This document shows, piece after piece, positions 41,066 through 50,095 of a DNA stretch of 64,000 bases (positions are counted from its first letter, which is position 1; every line of letters starts with the position of its first letter). This DNA comes from Cryobacterium zongtaii. Lineage in GTDB: Bacteria; Actinomycetota; Actinomycetes; Actinomycetales; Microbacteriaceae. A program made the translations under genes and the position numbers. Location of the stretch: the NCBI RefSeq assembly GCF_002909375.1, contig NZ_PPXD01000011.1:1-64000 (forward strand), in the 5' to 3' direction. The notes beneath the pieces were generated by a model. The model was not told where the DNA came from. It was given only the letters and a program-made list of their open reading frames with translations, and ran no database searches.

Positions 41066-41961
41066 ATACCACCCTGCTGATGCTCTGCACCGTCGTGGGC
41101 CTGCTTGGTCTACTCGTCGTGGTGCTCGGCGTGCTGCCCGCGCCCCCGCCCACGCAGGCCAGGCCGCCGGGTGTGCTGCGGTTGCGGGTGCGCGCCTACC
41201 GCAGTCAATTCAGCCGGAAACGTCAGTTGTTGGCCCTCGGCGGCCTCGTCCTGGGTGTGCTCGCCTGGCTGGTGACCGGGTGGTTCGTCGCCGTGATCGC
41301 CGTGCCCATCGCCGCGATCGGCCTGCCGGTTCTGCTGGTCAAGGGCACCGAGAACGAGACCATCGAACGGCTGGAAGCCCTCGAAACCTGGACCAGGAGC
41401 CTGTCCGGCCTGATCGTCTCCGGCGCCGGAATGGAGCAGGCCATCGCCGCGTCGCTGAGCAGCTCGCCCGGCGCGATCAAGGAACAGGTGAGCATGCTCA
41501 TCGCCCGGATCAACGCCCGGTGGGCGACCTCCGCCGCCCTACAGGGCTTCGCCGACGATCTCAACGACCCCACCGCCGACCTCGTCGTGGCCCACCTGCT
41601 GCTCGCCGAGAAGCAGCGCGGCCCCGGCCTGGTGAACGCCCTCGACGACCTCGCCCAGATCGTCTTCGACGAGGTGCGGGTGCGCCGGCAGATCGAAACC
41701 GACCGCGCCAAGCCTCGCGTCAGTGTGCGCATCATCACCATCGTGACGCTCGCACTGCTGGCGGTCATCCCGTTCGTCGGCGAGTTCATGAAGCCGTACC
41801 AGACCTTCTTCGGCCAGGTGGCCCTGTTCGTCTGGCTCACCCTCTACGTGGTGCTGCTGGGCTGGTTGGGGCGCATCACGGTGGGCAAGCCCACGCCCCG
41901 CATCCTGGAGAACCCGTTCGACTCCGCGCACGAAAACTCCGCACACGGCAAGGTGGCCTGA
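41062..41961 (+). CDS. tadB: TadB-like pilus platform protein
   Basis: This 299-residue inner-membrane protein with the T2SSF domain ('LEALETWTRSLSGLIVSGAG ... VAHLLLAEKQRGPGLVNALDDLA') has N-terminal helices (about residues 3-25, 60-92) and C-terminal helices (about 230-275). It forms the assembly platform with TadC and recruits the CpaF ATPase. GTG 41062 overlaps the cpaF stop. Confidence 0.92.
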   Translation: MNTTLLMLCTVVGLLGLLVVVLGVLPAPPPTQARPPGVLRLRVRAYRSQFSRKRQLLALGGLVLGVLAWLVTGWFVAVIAVPIAAIGLPVLLVKGTENETIERLEALETWTRSLSGLIVSGAGMEQAIAASLSSSPGAIKEQVSMLIARINARWATSAALQGFADDLNDPTADLVVAHLLLAEKQRGPGLVNALDDLAQIVFDEVRVRRQIETDRAKPRVSVRIITIVTLALLAVIPFVGEFMKPYQTFFGQVALFVWLTLYVVLLGWLGRITVGKPTPRILENPFDSAHENSAHGKVA

Positions 41962-41962
41962 G

Positions 41963-42841
41963 ATGTGGCAGCTTGCCCTGATCCCCGGCGTGATCGCCGG
42001 GCTCGGCGTTGCGCTCGTGCTCTCCCAACTGCTGCCCAAGCAGCCGCAGCTGGCCGCCGCGATCACCCGCCTGGGCAATACCGCCGCCGTCGACGCGAAA
42101 ACGGATGCCTCCTTCGAGGTGCGGGTGGGCAGCTGGGTGCGCGCCCGGCTGCCCGACCTGCCGGGTTTCACCCTGCCCACCCGCAACCTTGCCCTCGTCG
42201 GCGTGTCGGTGAACAAGTACCTCTCCGACAAGGCCCTGTTGGCGGCATTCGGCTTGATCGCGCCCAGCCTGTTCGGCTTGTTCCTGCAGGTGCTCGGTGT
42301 TGTGCCGTTCTACCTGCCGGCGCTGCTGGGCATCCCGCTCGGTGTCGCGCTCTGGTTCGGTCCCGACCAGGATCTCAAGGCCAAGGCCGCCACCGCCAGG
42401 GAGGAATTCTCCCGGGCCGTGGCGGTCTACCTCGAGCTCGTCGCCGCCGAACGCCGCCGAGGCGCCCCGGCCGGGCATGCGCTGCTCTCCGCGGCGCAGG
42501 TCGGGCGGTCGTGGGTGTTCGTGCGCATCCGCCAGGAACTCACCCGGGCGCAGTACGCCGGCACCCCGCCCTGGGACGCCCTGACCACGTTCTCGGAGGA
42601 GATCGGCGTGCCCGAACTCGCCGACGTCGCCAAGATCGTGCGGCTCTCGGGCGAAGAGGGCGCCTCGGTGTACGAGACCCTCCGGGCCCGCGGCAAGTCC
42701 CTGCGGGTGCAACTGCTCAACAACGAACACACCCACGCCAACGAGGCCAGCGAGCGCATGACCATCCCGATGACCATGCTCGCCATGGTCTTCGTCGGCA
42801 TCATCCTCACCCCGCTGGTCATGAACCTTCTCATCGCCTGA
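41963..42841 (+). CDS. tadC: TadC-like pilus platform protein
   Basis: This 292-residue second platform protein has a T2SSF-type helical domain ('EEFSRAVAVYLELVAAERRR', 'AKIVRLSGEEGASVYETLRA') and hydrophobic helices near the N-terminus, at about residues 92-130 and at the C-terminus ('MTMLAMVFVGIILTPLVMNL'). It starts 1 bp after tadB, and acts with TadB and CpaF. Confidence 0.91.
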   Translation: MWQLALIPGVIAGLGVALVLSQLLPKQPQLAAAITRLGNTAAVDAKTDASFEVRVGSWVRARLPDLPGFTLPTRNLALVGVSVNKYLSDKALLAAFGLIAPSLFGLFLQVLGVVPFYLPALLGIPLGVALWFGPDQDLKAKAATAREEFSRAVAVYLELVAAERRRGAPAGHALLSAAQVGRSWVFVRIRQELTRAQYAGTPPWDALTTFSEEIGVPELADVAKIVRLSGEEGASVYETLRARGKSLRVQLLNNEHTHANEASERMTIPMTMLAMVFVGIILTPLVMNLLIA

Positions 42842-42892
42842 TTTCTCGCCCGACCCATCCGTTCTCGACCCGCACATCATCAGGAGCGCCAC

Positions 42893-43084
42893 ATGTTCAC
42901 TCTCGCCCAATCCCTCTTCACCGAAGTTCGCCGCCGCGCCCGTCTGGTGCGCTCCACCGCAGACGCCGGCCTGCAGACCGTAGAGTGGATCTTCCTCGTC
43001 GTCGGCATCCTCGTGATCGCCGGTATTGTCATCGCCGCGGTGACGGCGTTCGTACAGGCCCAGGTCGGCAAGCTGCCGGGCTAA
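42893..43084 (+). CDS. Flp-type pilin
   Basis: This 63-residue prepilin has a leader with basic residues, then the processing motif AG/LQTVEW (cleavage after Gly, Glu at +5) and the hydrophobic helix 'IFLVVGILVIAGIVIAAVTAF'. It is the likely major pilin. AGGAG lies 7 nt before ATG 42893. A prepilin peptidase (TadV) is not in the window and must be encoded elsewhere. Confidence 0.9.
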   Translation: MFTLAQSLFTEVRRRARLVRSTADAGLQTVEWIFLVVGILVIAGIVIAAVTAFVQAQVGKLPG

Positions 43085-43094
43085 GCCGCAGACC

Positions 43095-43514
43095 ATGGCC
43101 AGACGACCGCGTTTCCGCACCACCCTCACGGCACTTCGTCGTGAGGGGGCGTCAGAGCGCGGTTCACAGACGGTGGAAGCCCTCATCGTGCTGCCGATCC
43201 TGTTCGGCGTCTTCTTTGTCATTGTGCAGGGTGCGGTGTGGTTGCACGCCGGCAACATCGCCCAGGCCGCAGCGTCCAGCGCCTACAACGCGGCCCGGCT
43301 GTATGACGCCGTGGCGGCGGATGGCGTGGCCGCCGGCACCGCTTCTGCCCAGCAGACCGGCACTGTGCTCGACGGTGCCGTGGTGGTGGTGGATCGAACG
43401 ATGACCACCGTCACGGTCACCGTGACCGGCACCGCGCCCACCCTGGTTCCCGGCTGGGACACCCAGGTGGAACGCACCGTGTCCGGCCCCGTGGAACGGT
43501 GGATCGCACCATGA
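43095..43514 (+). CDS. TadE-like minor pilin 1
   Basis: This 139-residue pseudopilin has the processing-like motif RG/SQTVEA (Glu +5), hydrophobic helix 'LIVLPILFGVFFVIVQGAVW', and a beta-rich C-terminus of about 80 residues. TadE proteins assemble at the pilus base or tip. It overlaps the next gene by 4 bp. Confidence 0.88.
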   Translation: MARRPRFRTTLTALRREGASERGSQTVEALIVLPILFGVFFVIVQGAVWLHAGNIAQAAASSAYNAARLYDAVAADGVAAGTASAQQTGTVLDGAVVVVDRTMTTVTVTVTGTAPTLVPGWDTQVERTVSGPVERWIAP

Positions 43515-43966
43515 TGTTTCGGCGATGGCTGCGCGGGCGGTTGCACGGCTCCGGCGAGCGCGGCTCGATGTCCGTCGAACTGGTGCTGATCGCGCCGGCG
43601 CTGGTACTGGTCATCCTGCTGCTGGTGGCCGGTGCCCGGGTGGCCCTGGCCGGCAACGCCGTCGAATCCGCCGCTGTCGCCGCGGCCCGGGACGCGTCCC
43701 TGTCCCGCACGACCGCCGGCGCCCAGGCCAGCGCACAGCTGGCCGCGCAGACCTCGGTGGCGCAGTCCGGCCTCGCCTGCGCGGACTTCAGCGTGGTCGT
43801 CGACGACAGCGGCCTCAACGCTCCCCTGGGAGAGGTGGGCACCGTCAGCGCCACGCTGAGCTGCACCCTCGACCTGACCGACATCGCCCTGCCCGGCCTG
43901 CCGGGCACCAAGACCGTCACCACGACGGCGAGTTCGCCGGTGGATGCCTTCCGGGGACGACCATGA
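43511..43966 (+). CDS. TadE-like minor pilin 2
   Basis: This 151-residue pseudopilin starts at ATG 43511, coupled to the previous gene. The motif RG/SMSVEL (Glu +5) precedes 'VLIAPALVLVILLLVAGARV'. Two cysteines in the C-terminal part ('SGLACADFSV', 'ATLSCTLDL') may form a disulfide. Likely partner of the preceding TadE-like protein. Confidence 0.87.
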   Translation: MMFRRWLRGRLHGSGERGSMSVELVLIAPALVLVILLLVAGARVALAGNAVESAAVAAARDASLSRTTAGAQASAQLAAQTSVAQSGLACADFSVVVDDSGLNAPLGEVGTVSATLSCTLDLTDIALPGLPGTKTVTTTASSPVDAFRGRP

Positions 43967-44019
43967 CTTCTCGCCGACTCTTCGCACCAGATGTACTTCC
44001 AGTCCTTCAAAGGAGCACC

Positions 44020-44661
44020 ATGACCACGCTGAACACACCGATGTCGTTCCGTCAGAACCGCACGGTTGGCCTTTTGGGCTCGTCACTGGTGGCCGCAGCG
44101 ATTCTGGCAGGTTGTTCGAGCCCGGCACCACAGGCTGCGCCGACCCCTGAAGCCACCGCCGCGACAGCTACTCCACAGAGCTCGGCGGCTCCCGCGCCGA
44201 CACCCACCTCAGCGGCTGCTCCCACGAGCGAGTCTGAGGCTGTGGTCGCGGCTGAGGCGACCCTCGCTCAGTTCGTTCAGATCATGAACGCTGTTATTGC
44301 GGAGAAGGGTGTTTCACCCGAGCGAATCAACGCGGTTGCAGTCCCTCCAGCAAATACCTCTGTCATCACCACGGCTCAAGCCATCGCCGATCAGGGCTAC
44401 GTGGTCACCGGGGGAATCACCAGCACCGTAGAGGACTCATATTCTGGGGGCCTGGAAGCGGATGGGACGACCGTCCCCTTCGGATCGGTGATGGTCACCA
44501 CCTGCTACGACAGCTCCACCCGAACGGTCACCCTGCCCAGCGGGGAGGCTGCACCCCAGCCACCGAACCCGCGTGGTTTGTCGACAATAACTGTCGTATA
44601 TAGCCCCGCCGCGGGTGCCTGGTTTGTGAGGTCGTTGGATGACACAGGTGAAGCTTGCTAA
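44020..44661 (+). CDS. lipoprotein in the Tad operon
   Basis: This 213-residue lipoprotein has AGGAG before ATG 44020, signal helix 'LLGSSLVAAAILAGCSSP' with lipobox LAGC, then a Pro/Ala/Thr-rich linker of about 45 residues. The C-terminal globular domain includes 'TLAQFVQIMNAVIAEKGVSP' and 'VMVTTCYDSSTRTVTLPSG', similar in layout to small NTF2-like/lumazine-binding domains. A role in pilus function is suggested only by position. It overlaps the next gene by 7 bp. Confidence 0.82.
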   Translation: MTTLNTPMSFRQNRTVGLLGSSLVAAAILAGCSSPAPQAAPTPEATAATATPQSSAAPAPTPTSAAAPTSESEAVVAAEATLAQFVQIMNAVIAEKGVSPERINAVAVPPANTSVITTAQAIADQGYVVTGGITSTVEDSYSGGLEADGTTVPFGSVMVTTCYDSSTRTVTLPSGEAAPQPPNPRGLSTITVVYSPAAGAWFVRSLDDTGEAC

Positions 44662-45620
44662 ACAACAGACGTCTGCTCCTCCTCACCTTGCTCAATGGAG
44701 CACTCGTGGCAGGAGCAGTTGCCGGCGCTCCCATCGCGGCCTTCGCCGAGACCGCACCCGGTCTTTACTGCAACGAGTTCACGGATGTTTGTTATGAAGT
44801 AAGAGAACTGCCAGGCACAGATCCCATCTCAAACCCCGATCCTGAGACCGGTTTCACCCCCGGTCCGGTTGAGTGCACCTGGCCCAACTTCGCCGATGCG
44901 ACAAACGTCGTCGTACCTTGCTCTACCGACAACGGATATTGGAGCAACAAGAGGCACTGCTATATCAAGCTCACTAGCCCTCAACTCGAGATCCCGCCGG
45001 GGGAGGACGCCAACGGTGCCTGGTACACCTGCGACCCTCCCGCGGATTCTTGCGGCTTGTACGAGTGCTACATCCTCACGTACTGGTCTGACACCCCACC
45101 ACCAGGCGTGAATACAATGACACCTGGACAGGCCGCTCAGCGACTCATCAGCAGCTTCCGGCTGCAGGGCATCACGGTGGGCTTTGCACCGGACCCGACC
45201 GTGCCCGGCTCGAAGAGCTACGTGGGCGTCCCTATTTGGATGTGGGCGGCGAACCCGACCCCGCTCAGCTACGGCCCATACGTGCAATCGACGACCCTGG
45301 GCGGTGTGACCATCACCGCGACAGCGCAGGTGAGCTCCATTGTCTGGAATATGGGTGACGGCACCACCGTCGCCTGCGCCAACGCGGGAACCCCGTTCGT
45401 GGTTGCCTATGGCGCCGTAGATTCACCCACCTGCGGTCACCGGTACGCCCGTACCTCCGCCACCCAGCCGGGCGGCACGTTTCCGATCGCGGCGACCAGC
45501 CAGTGGCAGGTCAGCTGGGAGGGCGGCGGAGAATCCGGAACGATCCCGCTGACCACCACCGCGACCAGTGCGGTGCGGATCAACGAGATCCAATCGGTGA
45601 ACGTGGGACCCGGCCGATGA
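44655..45620 (+). CDS. exported Cys-rich protein of the Tad operon
   Basis: This 321-residue protein (TTG start 44655) has signal peptide 'LLLLTLLNGALVAGAVAGAP'. The mature part has about nine cysteines in its first half ('GLYCNEFTDVCYEV', 'DPPADSCGLYECYI') and a PKD-like C-terminal beta domain ('ITATAQVSSIVWNMGDGTTV ... CGHRYARTSATQPGGTF'; the W-x-x-G-D-G motif is typical). Probably a surface or pilus-associated protein. It overlaps the TadG-like gene by 4 bp. Confidence 0.85.
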   Translation: MLNNRRLLLLTLLNGALVAGAVAGAPIAAFAETAPGLYCNEFTDVCYEVRELPGTDPISNPDPETGFTPGPVECTWPNFADATNVVVPCSTDNGYWSNKRHCYIKLTSPQLEIPPGEDANGAWYTCDPPADSCGLYECYILTYWSDTPPPGVNTMTPGQAAQRLISSFRLQGITVGFAPDPTVPGSKSYVGVPIWMWAANPTPLSYGPYVQSTTLGGVTITATAQVSSIVWNMGDGTTVACANAGTPFVVAYGAVDSPTCGHRYARTSATQPGGTFPIAATSQWQVSWEGGGESGTIPLTTTATSAVRINEIQSVNVGPGR

Positions 45621-46048
45621 GCAGGCCTACGGTGTTTCTCCGGGACCGGCTCGCCGCGCTGCGCGGAGACCGCGGGTCCGCGTCGGTCTCGTTCCTGCTC
45701 GTCTCCGTCACCCTGATCGTCGTGATCGGCCTCGTCGTCGACGGAGCCGGGAAGATCCAGGCGAACGAACGCGCCGACCTGGTCGCGGCATCCGCCGCCC
45801 GCACCGCCACGAACTCGATCGGCGGCGACACCGTGCGGGTGGGCGCGCTCACCCTCGACGCCGCGAAGGCGACCGCGGCCGGCGAGGCCTACCTCGCGGC
45901 GGCCGGCATGCCCGGCACCGTCACAGTCACCGGTGAGGTCGTCACCGTCACCGTCAGCACCACCTACAGCACCCGCTTTCTCAGCCTGATCGGCATCGTC
46001 GAGCTCCCCGGCACCGGGGAAGCCTCGGCCCGGCTGATCACCCAATAG
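45617..46048 (+). CDS. TadG/TadE-like pilus assembly protein
   Basis: This 143-residue protein starts at ATG 45617 (MSRPTVFLRDRLAALRGDRG). It has the pseudopilin-like 'GDRGSASVSFLLVSVTLIVVIG' helix with Ser in place of Glu at the expected +5 position, and a periplasmic C-terminal part ('VTVTGEVVTVTVSTTYSTRF'). It is shorter than full TadG proteins, without the von Willebrand domain. Last pilus gene of the cluster. Confidence 0.82.
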   Translation: MSRPTVFLRDRLAALRGDRGSASVSFLLVSVTLIVVIGLVVDGAGKIQANERADLVAASAARTATNSIGGDTVRVGALTLDAAKATAAGEAYLAAAGMPGTVTVTGEVVTVTVSTTYSTRFLSLIGIVELPGTGEASARLITQ

Positions 46049-46069
46049 TTTTCGATGCAGGAGACCACC

Positions 46070-48910
46070 ATGAAAAGACTCGCTCTCGGACTCGGTTCGT
46101 TGGTGCTCGTGCTCGCCCTGCTGGTGGGTATCCCGGCCGCCCTGCTGTTCCTAGCCGGCAACCCGTTCCCCAGCGGAGACGAGCTGTCACGGGCGTTGAG
46201 CACGCCGGACTACGGCGGCGAGTTTCTGGTGGGCACCCTGCTGCCCCTGATCGCCTGGGTTGCCTGGGCCACCTTCGCGCTCGGCTTCCTAGTGGAGCTG
46301 CCGGGGCACATTCGCGGCATCCCCAGCCCGCACCTGCCCGGCCTCGGCCTGCAACAGCTCTGGGCCGCGGCCCTGATCGGGGCCATCGTCGTGATGCTCA
46401 CCGGCGTCGGAGCCCTCGCCGGGTCGACTGCGGGATCGCCCGCGTCCGCGCCCGCATCCGTCAGCGTGTCCCAAAGCGGCACCGGTGCCACGTTCGGCTC
46501 GACCCAGGCGCATGGCGGCACCGGCGCGGGATCGACGGACAGCGCCGCGGTGAGCATCGACACGACGGTGGAGGCTGCACCCGCCGCGCCGATCGCCGCC
46601 GCGCCCACCTACGTCGTGCAACCCGGCGACTCGCTCTGGCGAATCGCGGAGCAGCACCTGGGGTCGGGGGAGCGGTTCGCCGAGATCGCGGGCTTGAACC
46701 TGGGTGTGGCTCAGGGCGACGGTCATTCCCTCACGGCCGAGAACTGGCTCAACGCCGGCTGGGTACTGACCCTCCCCGCCGATGCCGCGGTTCCGGCTGC
46801 TCCCGAAGCCGCCACCCCGGCTGAGCACGTTGTCGTCGAGGGCGACACGCTCTGGGACCTGGCCGCCGACGCATACGGCGACGGCACCCGGTACCCGGAG
46901 ATCGTCGCGGCCAGTGCCGCGGTGGTGCAACCCGACGGCGCCACGATCACCGACCCCAACCTGATTCAGCCCGGCGAGACGGTGAACCTGCCGGGCGTCG
47001 GCGCACCGACACCGGATGCGGTCGCCGGGACAGCAGCCGCCAGCCCGGTTGCCGAGGGAGTACCGGTCGGAGCAACGATCGAGGCAGCATCGCCGACCGT
47101 CACCCCGGCCGTGGCCGCTCCCGTTGACGCCTCAGCCGGGGTGGAAGCCAACGCTGCCGGGGCTGCCGCGTTCTCGCACACGGCACCCGCACACACAACG
47201 GGCGGCATCGGTGCGGTGCTCGCCGTGGGACTGCTTGGGCTGCTCGCGCTGCGCCGGGCCGGTCAGCGTGGACGCCGGGAGTTCGGGCGCCGGATCGCCC
47301 TACCCACCGCTGAAGCCAGCACCCTGGAACTGGAACTGCGCGCCGTCGAGAACCGGATGGGCCTGGACGACATCGATCACGCACTGCGGTACCTGGCCGT
47401 GTGGGCCGAGGACACCGGGAGGACCCTGCCCTCGATTGAGGCCATCCGTCTCGCCGATGATGACATTACCCTGTATCTGTCCGGCACCGACCCGCTACCG
47501 CGACCGTTCCGCACCGAGGCTGTTCCTGCCAACGTCTTGCCCGCGAACAGCACGACGGCCTGGACGATCGACCGGGCTGCACTGCCCGGAGTGGAACGGG
47601 TGCCGCAGCCGCCGTACCCGGCATTCGTGACCCTCGGCCAGGACCAAGCCGGAGCGCACATCCTGGTGGACCTCGAGCGACTCGGCACGCTCGGCGTGAC
47701 CGGGCCGCTCGAGTTGCGGCTGGGCGTGCTCACCGCGATCGCCGCCGAACTGGCGACCAGCCGCCGCTCCGAGATCCGCGTCACCCTCGTCGGCGCCGCC
47801 GACGACCTGGCCACGGCGCTGGCTTCGCCACGGCTACGGCATGTGCCGGATGTGGCCACCCTCCTGGCGCACCCGGCCGGAGATGCCCTCGCCGCGGAGA
47901 CCCCGGAAATTGTGATCCTCGCCTTGGCGCAACCACTCTCCGACCGGCAGCGGGCCGCCCTGGCCGCCCGGTCCGCGCGGCTGGGTATCGTCCAGTCGGG
48001 TTCAACGGCCCGCGCCGCGGCGGCACCCGACCGGGCGCCCTGGACTCTCAACGTCGACGACATCGGCGCCGCCCGGCTGCTGCCGGTGGGGCTCAGCCTT
48101 GCCCCGCAGCTGCTGGGGGCCGCGGAGTGCACCCGGCTGATCGAGCTGTTCCGCAGCACCGCCGCCCACAGCGTGACCGGGCCCGAGTGGGCGCGGCAGA
48201 TGGGTGCGGCGGGTGTCGGCGGAGCCGGTTCGACCGGTACGGCGGAAGCGGCTGACGTCGGAGCATCCGGTGCCCCGTGGATTCGCCTGCTCGGGCCGGT
48301 CGAAGTGATCGGCGCCCGCGGTGTTGAACCTCGCGGCACTGCCGGCGGTGCGGAACTGTTTCGGCTGCCGTGGGCGACCGAGCTGGTGGCCTTTTTCACG
48401 GTGCACCGCACTGCCAGCGCGGTCGACGTGCAAACGGCACTCTGGCCGGCCGATCTGCCCACCGGCCTGGCCGCCCAGCAGAACCGCAACGCGCTGACGA
48501 ACGAGACCCGGGCCTGGCTCGGCGACAGCACCGACGACGAACCGTACCTGCCGGTTGTCGGCGCGGACGGCCTGCGCCTGCACCCCGATGTGCAGAGCGA
48601 CTGGGACGTCTGGCGGCAGCTGCTCGGCGACGATGTCACCCTCACGACGACAGCGACACTGGTCAGCGCCCTGCGGCTGGTCACCGGGGAGCCATTGAGC
48701 GGCCTGCCGACCAACCATTTCGTCTGGGCCGAGCCGCTTCGGGAGGAGATCACCGGAGCCGTCCTGGACGCCGCCGACGAGCTTGCGGCGCGGGCCCGGA
48801 TCTCGGGCGACGCCGACAGTGCTGCCCTCGCCGCGAGCGCGCGCGGGCTCGTCGAGCCTGTACCGTTGGTCGAGCCTGCGGCGTTGGTCGAGCCTGTCGA
48901 GACCCGGTGA
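46070..48910 (+). CDS. transmembrane LysM protein with cytoplasmic winged-helix/BTAD-like region
   Basis: This 946-residue protein starts at ATG 46070 after CAGGAG. Three N-terminal helices (about residues 5-27, 52-74, 100-120) are followed by two LysM domains at about 179-237 ('TYVVQPGDSLWRIAEQHLG') and 253-309 ('EHVVVEGDTLWDLAADAYG'), predicted outside and binding peptidoglycan. A fourth helix at about 382-399 returns the chain to the cytosol. The last 200 residues ('WIRLLGPVEVIGARGVEPRG ... VWRQLLGDDVTLTTTATLVS ... EITGAVLDAADELAARARIS') resemble the winged-helix plus BTAD of SARP-type regulators. Such proteins are often found with Tad loci in actinobacteria. The C-terminal VEP repeats derive from a dispersed DNA repeat. 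Confidence 0.88.
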   Translation: MKRLALGLGSLVLVLALLVGIPAALLFLAGNPFPSGDELSRALSTPDYGGEFLVGTLLPLIAWVAWATFALGFLVELPGHIRGIPSPHLPGLGLQQLWAAALIGAIVVMLTGVGALAGSTAGSPASAPASVSVSQSGTGATFGSTQAHGGTGAGSTDSAAVSIDTTVEAAPAAPIAAAPTYVVQPGDSLWRIAEQHLGSGERFAEIAGLNLGVAQGDGHSLTAENWLNAGWVLTLPADAAVPAAPEAATPAEHVVVEGDTLWDLAADAYGDGTRYPEIVAASAAVVQPDGATITDPNLIQPGETVNLPGVGAPTPDAVAGTAAASPVAEGVPVGATIEAASPTVTPAVAAPVDASAGVEANAAGAAAFSHTAPAHTTGGIGAVLAVGLLGLLALRRAGQRGRREFGRRIALPTAEASTLELELRAVENRMGLDDIDHALRYLAVWAEDTGRTLPSIEAIRLADDDITLYLSGTDPLPRPFRTEAVPANVLPANSTTAWTIDRAALPGVERVPQPPYPAFVTLGQDQAGAHILVDLERLGTLGVTGPLELRLGVLTAIAAELATSRRSEIRVTLVGAADDLATALASPRLRHVPDVATLLAHPAGDALAAETPEIVILALAQPLSDRQRAALAARSARLGIVQSGSTARAAAAPDRAPWTLNVDDIGAARLLPVGLSLAPQLLGAAECTRLIELFRSTAAHSVTGPEWARQMGAAGVGGAGSTGTAEAADVGASGAPWIRLLGPVEVIGARGVEPRGTAGGAELFRLPWATELVAFFTVHRTASAVDVQTALWPADLPTGLAAQQNRNALTNETRAWLGDSTDDEPYLPVVGADGLRLHPDVQSDWDVWRQLLGDDVTLTTTATLVSALRLVTGEPLSGLPTNHFVWAEPLREEITGAVLDAADELAARARISGDADSAALAASARGLVEPVPLVEPAALVEPVETR
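48851..48904. repeat. dispersed intergenic-type repeat captured at the end of a coding region
   Basis: Three copies of GTCGAGCCTG (48851, 48869, 48887), the last within TTGGTCGAGCCTGTCGAGACC (48884-48904). The last copy matches the partly palindromic repeat (TCGAGCCTGTCGA core) that I know to be abundant between genes in Microbacteriaceae. Here it is translated as LVEPxxLVEPVETR at the end of the LysM protein. Confidence 0.65.
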
Positions 48911-48994
48911 GACAGGTCAAAAAACTGCACCGTCGCGCAAAATTTGTCAGAAAGGATGCGGAGAGCCCGAACGGGTGATCCCAACCAAGTCAGT

Positions 48995-50095
48995 ATGAAA
49001 ACCTTCTTCCACCACTTCTCGTGGTCGCTCATCGTGTCCTTGATAGCGCTCGTCATCGCGCTGGTCTACGGCGGCTGGGCTGCGGTTGCCCTCTGCGTGA
49101 TCCTCGGGTTGATGGAGATCTCTCTGTCATTCGACAACGCGGTTGTCAATGCCAGGGTGCTGGAGAAAATGTCGGAATTCTGGCAGAAGATCTTCCTCAC
49201 GATCGGCATCCTCATCGCCGTCGTGGGGATGCGCCTGATCATGCCGCTCATCCTGGTGTCCGCAACCACGGGTCTGTCTTTCGGCGAGGTCATCACCCTG
49301 GCCCTGCAGAAGGGTGACCCGGCCACCGTCGGCACCTACGGCCACTATCTGCACGATGCCCACCCGCAGATTGCGGCCTTCGGCGGAATGTTCCTGCTCA
49401 TGCTGTTTCTGGATTTCATTTTCGAAGAGCGGGACATCACCTGGCTCAGCTGGTTGGAGAAGCCGCTCGCACGGGTCGGAAAGCTTGATTCCCTGTCGTA
49501 CGTTGTCGCGCTCGCGGCCCTGCTGGGCGGAGCTGCCATTGCCGAAGATGCCTCTGTGGTGCTTGTTGCCGGCGTGCTCGGCCTCATCACGTACGTTCTG
49601 GTGAACGGACTCGGGTCATTGTTCGAGGGCAGCGACGCGGCCGAGGCAGTTTCGGACACCACACGCGGCGGCGCGTCCACGCTTGCCGTACTCACCGGCC
49701 GGGCAGCGTTCTTTTCTTTCCTCTACCTCGAAGTCCTCGACGCCTCTTTCTCGTTCGATGGCGTCATCGGCGCGTTCGCAATCACCGCGGACCCGATTAT
49801 CATCCTGCTCGGTCTCGGTCTGATCGGCGCGATGTTCGTCCGATCGCTCACCATCTTCCTGGTGCGCCAGGGCACCCTCAACGACTACATCTACCTCGAC
49901 CATGGCGCCCACTGGGCCATCGGTGCGCTCGCGGGCATCCTGCTTCTGAGTATCGGTTTTGAGATCCCGGAGATCGTCACGGGTCTCATCGGGGTGTTCC
50001 TGATCTGCGCGGCCTTCCTCTCGTCGGTTCTCGCGAACCGGCGCGAATCGGCCGAAACCCAGGTGAAGGCCCCTGAACTCGTCGACAGTCCCTAG
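48995..50095 (+). CDS. TerC/DUF475-family integral membrane protein
   Basis: This 366-residue membrane protein with about nine helices belongs to the TerC-related DUF475 group: 'LGLMEISLSFDNAVVNARVL' and 'YLEVLDASFSFDGVIGAFAI' are the two D-N/D-G motifs of this family, linked to metal ion (Mn or Ca) export. ATG 48995 (MKTFFHHFSWSLIVSLIALV) is the most natural start, though a TTG at 48944 and an ATG at 48956 are in frame. It converges with the YCII gene (overlapping stops). Confidence 0.9.
   Translation: MKTFFHHFSWSLIVSLIALVIALVYGGWAAVALCVILGLMEISLSFDNAVVNARVLEKMSEFWQKIFLTIGILIAVVGMRLIMPLILVSATTGLSFGEVITLALQKGDPATVGTYGHYLHDAHPQIAAFGGMFLLMLFLDFIFEERDITWLSWLEKPLARVGKLDSLSYVVALAALLGGAAIAEDASVVLVAGVLGLITYVLVNGLGSLFEGSDAAEAVSDTTRGGASTLAVLTGRAAFFSFLYLEVLDASFSFDGVIGAFAITADPIIILLGLGLIGAMFVRSLTIFLVRQGTLNDYIYLDHGAHWAIGALAGILLLSIGFEIPEIVTGLIGVFLICAAFLSSVLANRRESAETQVKAPELVDSP

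Noticed and set aside
48911..48994. Possible yybP-ykoY (Mn) riboswitch before the TerC-like gene
   Set aside because: The 84-bp leader is too short and lacks the conserved loop sequences of that riboswitch.
47377..49056. A 559-residue minus-strand open frame
   Set aside because: Ser/Ala/Arg-rich antisense shadow of the LysM protein and DUF475 genes.
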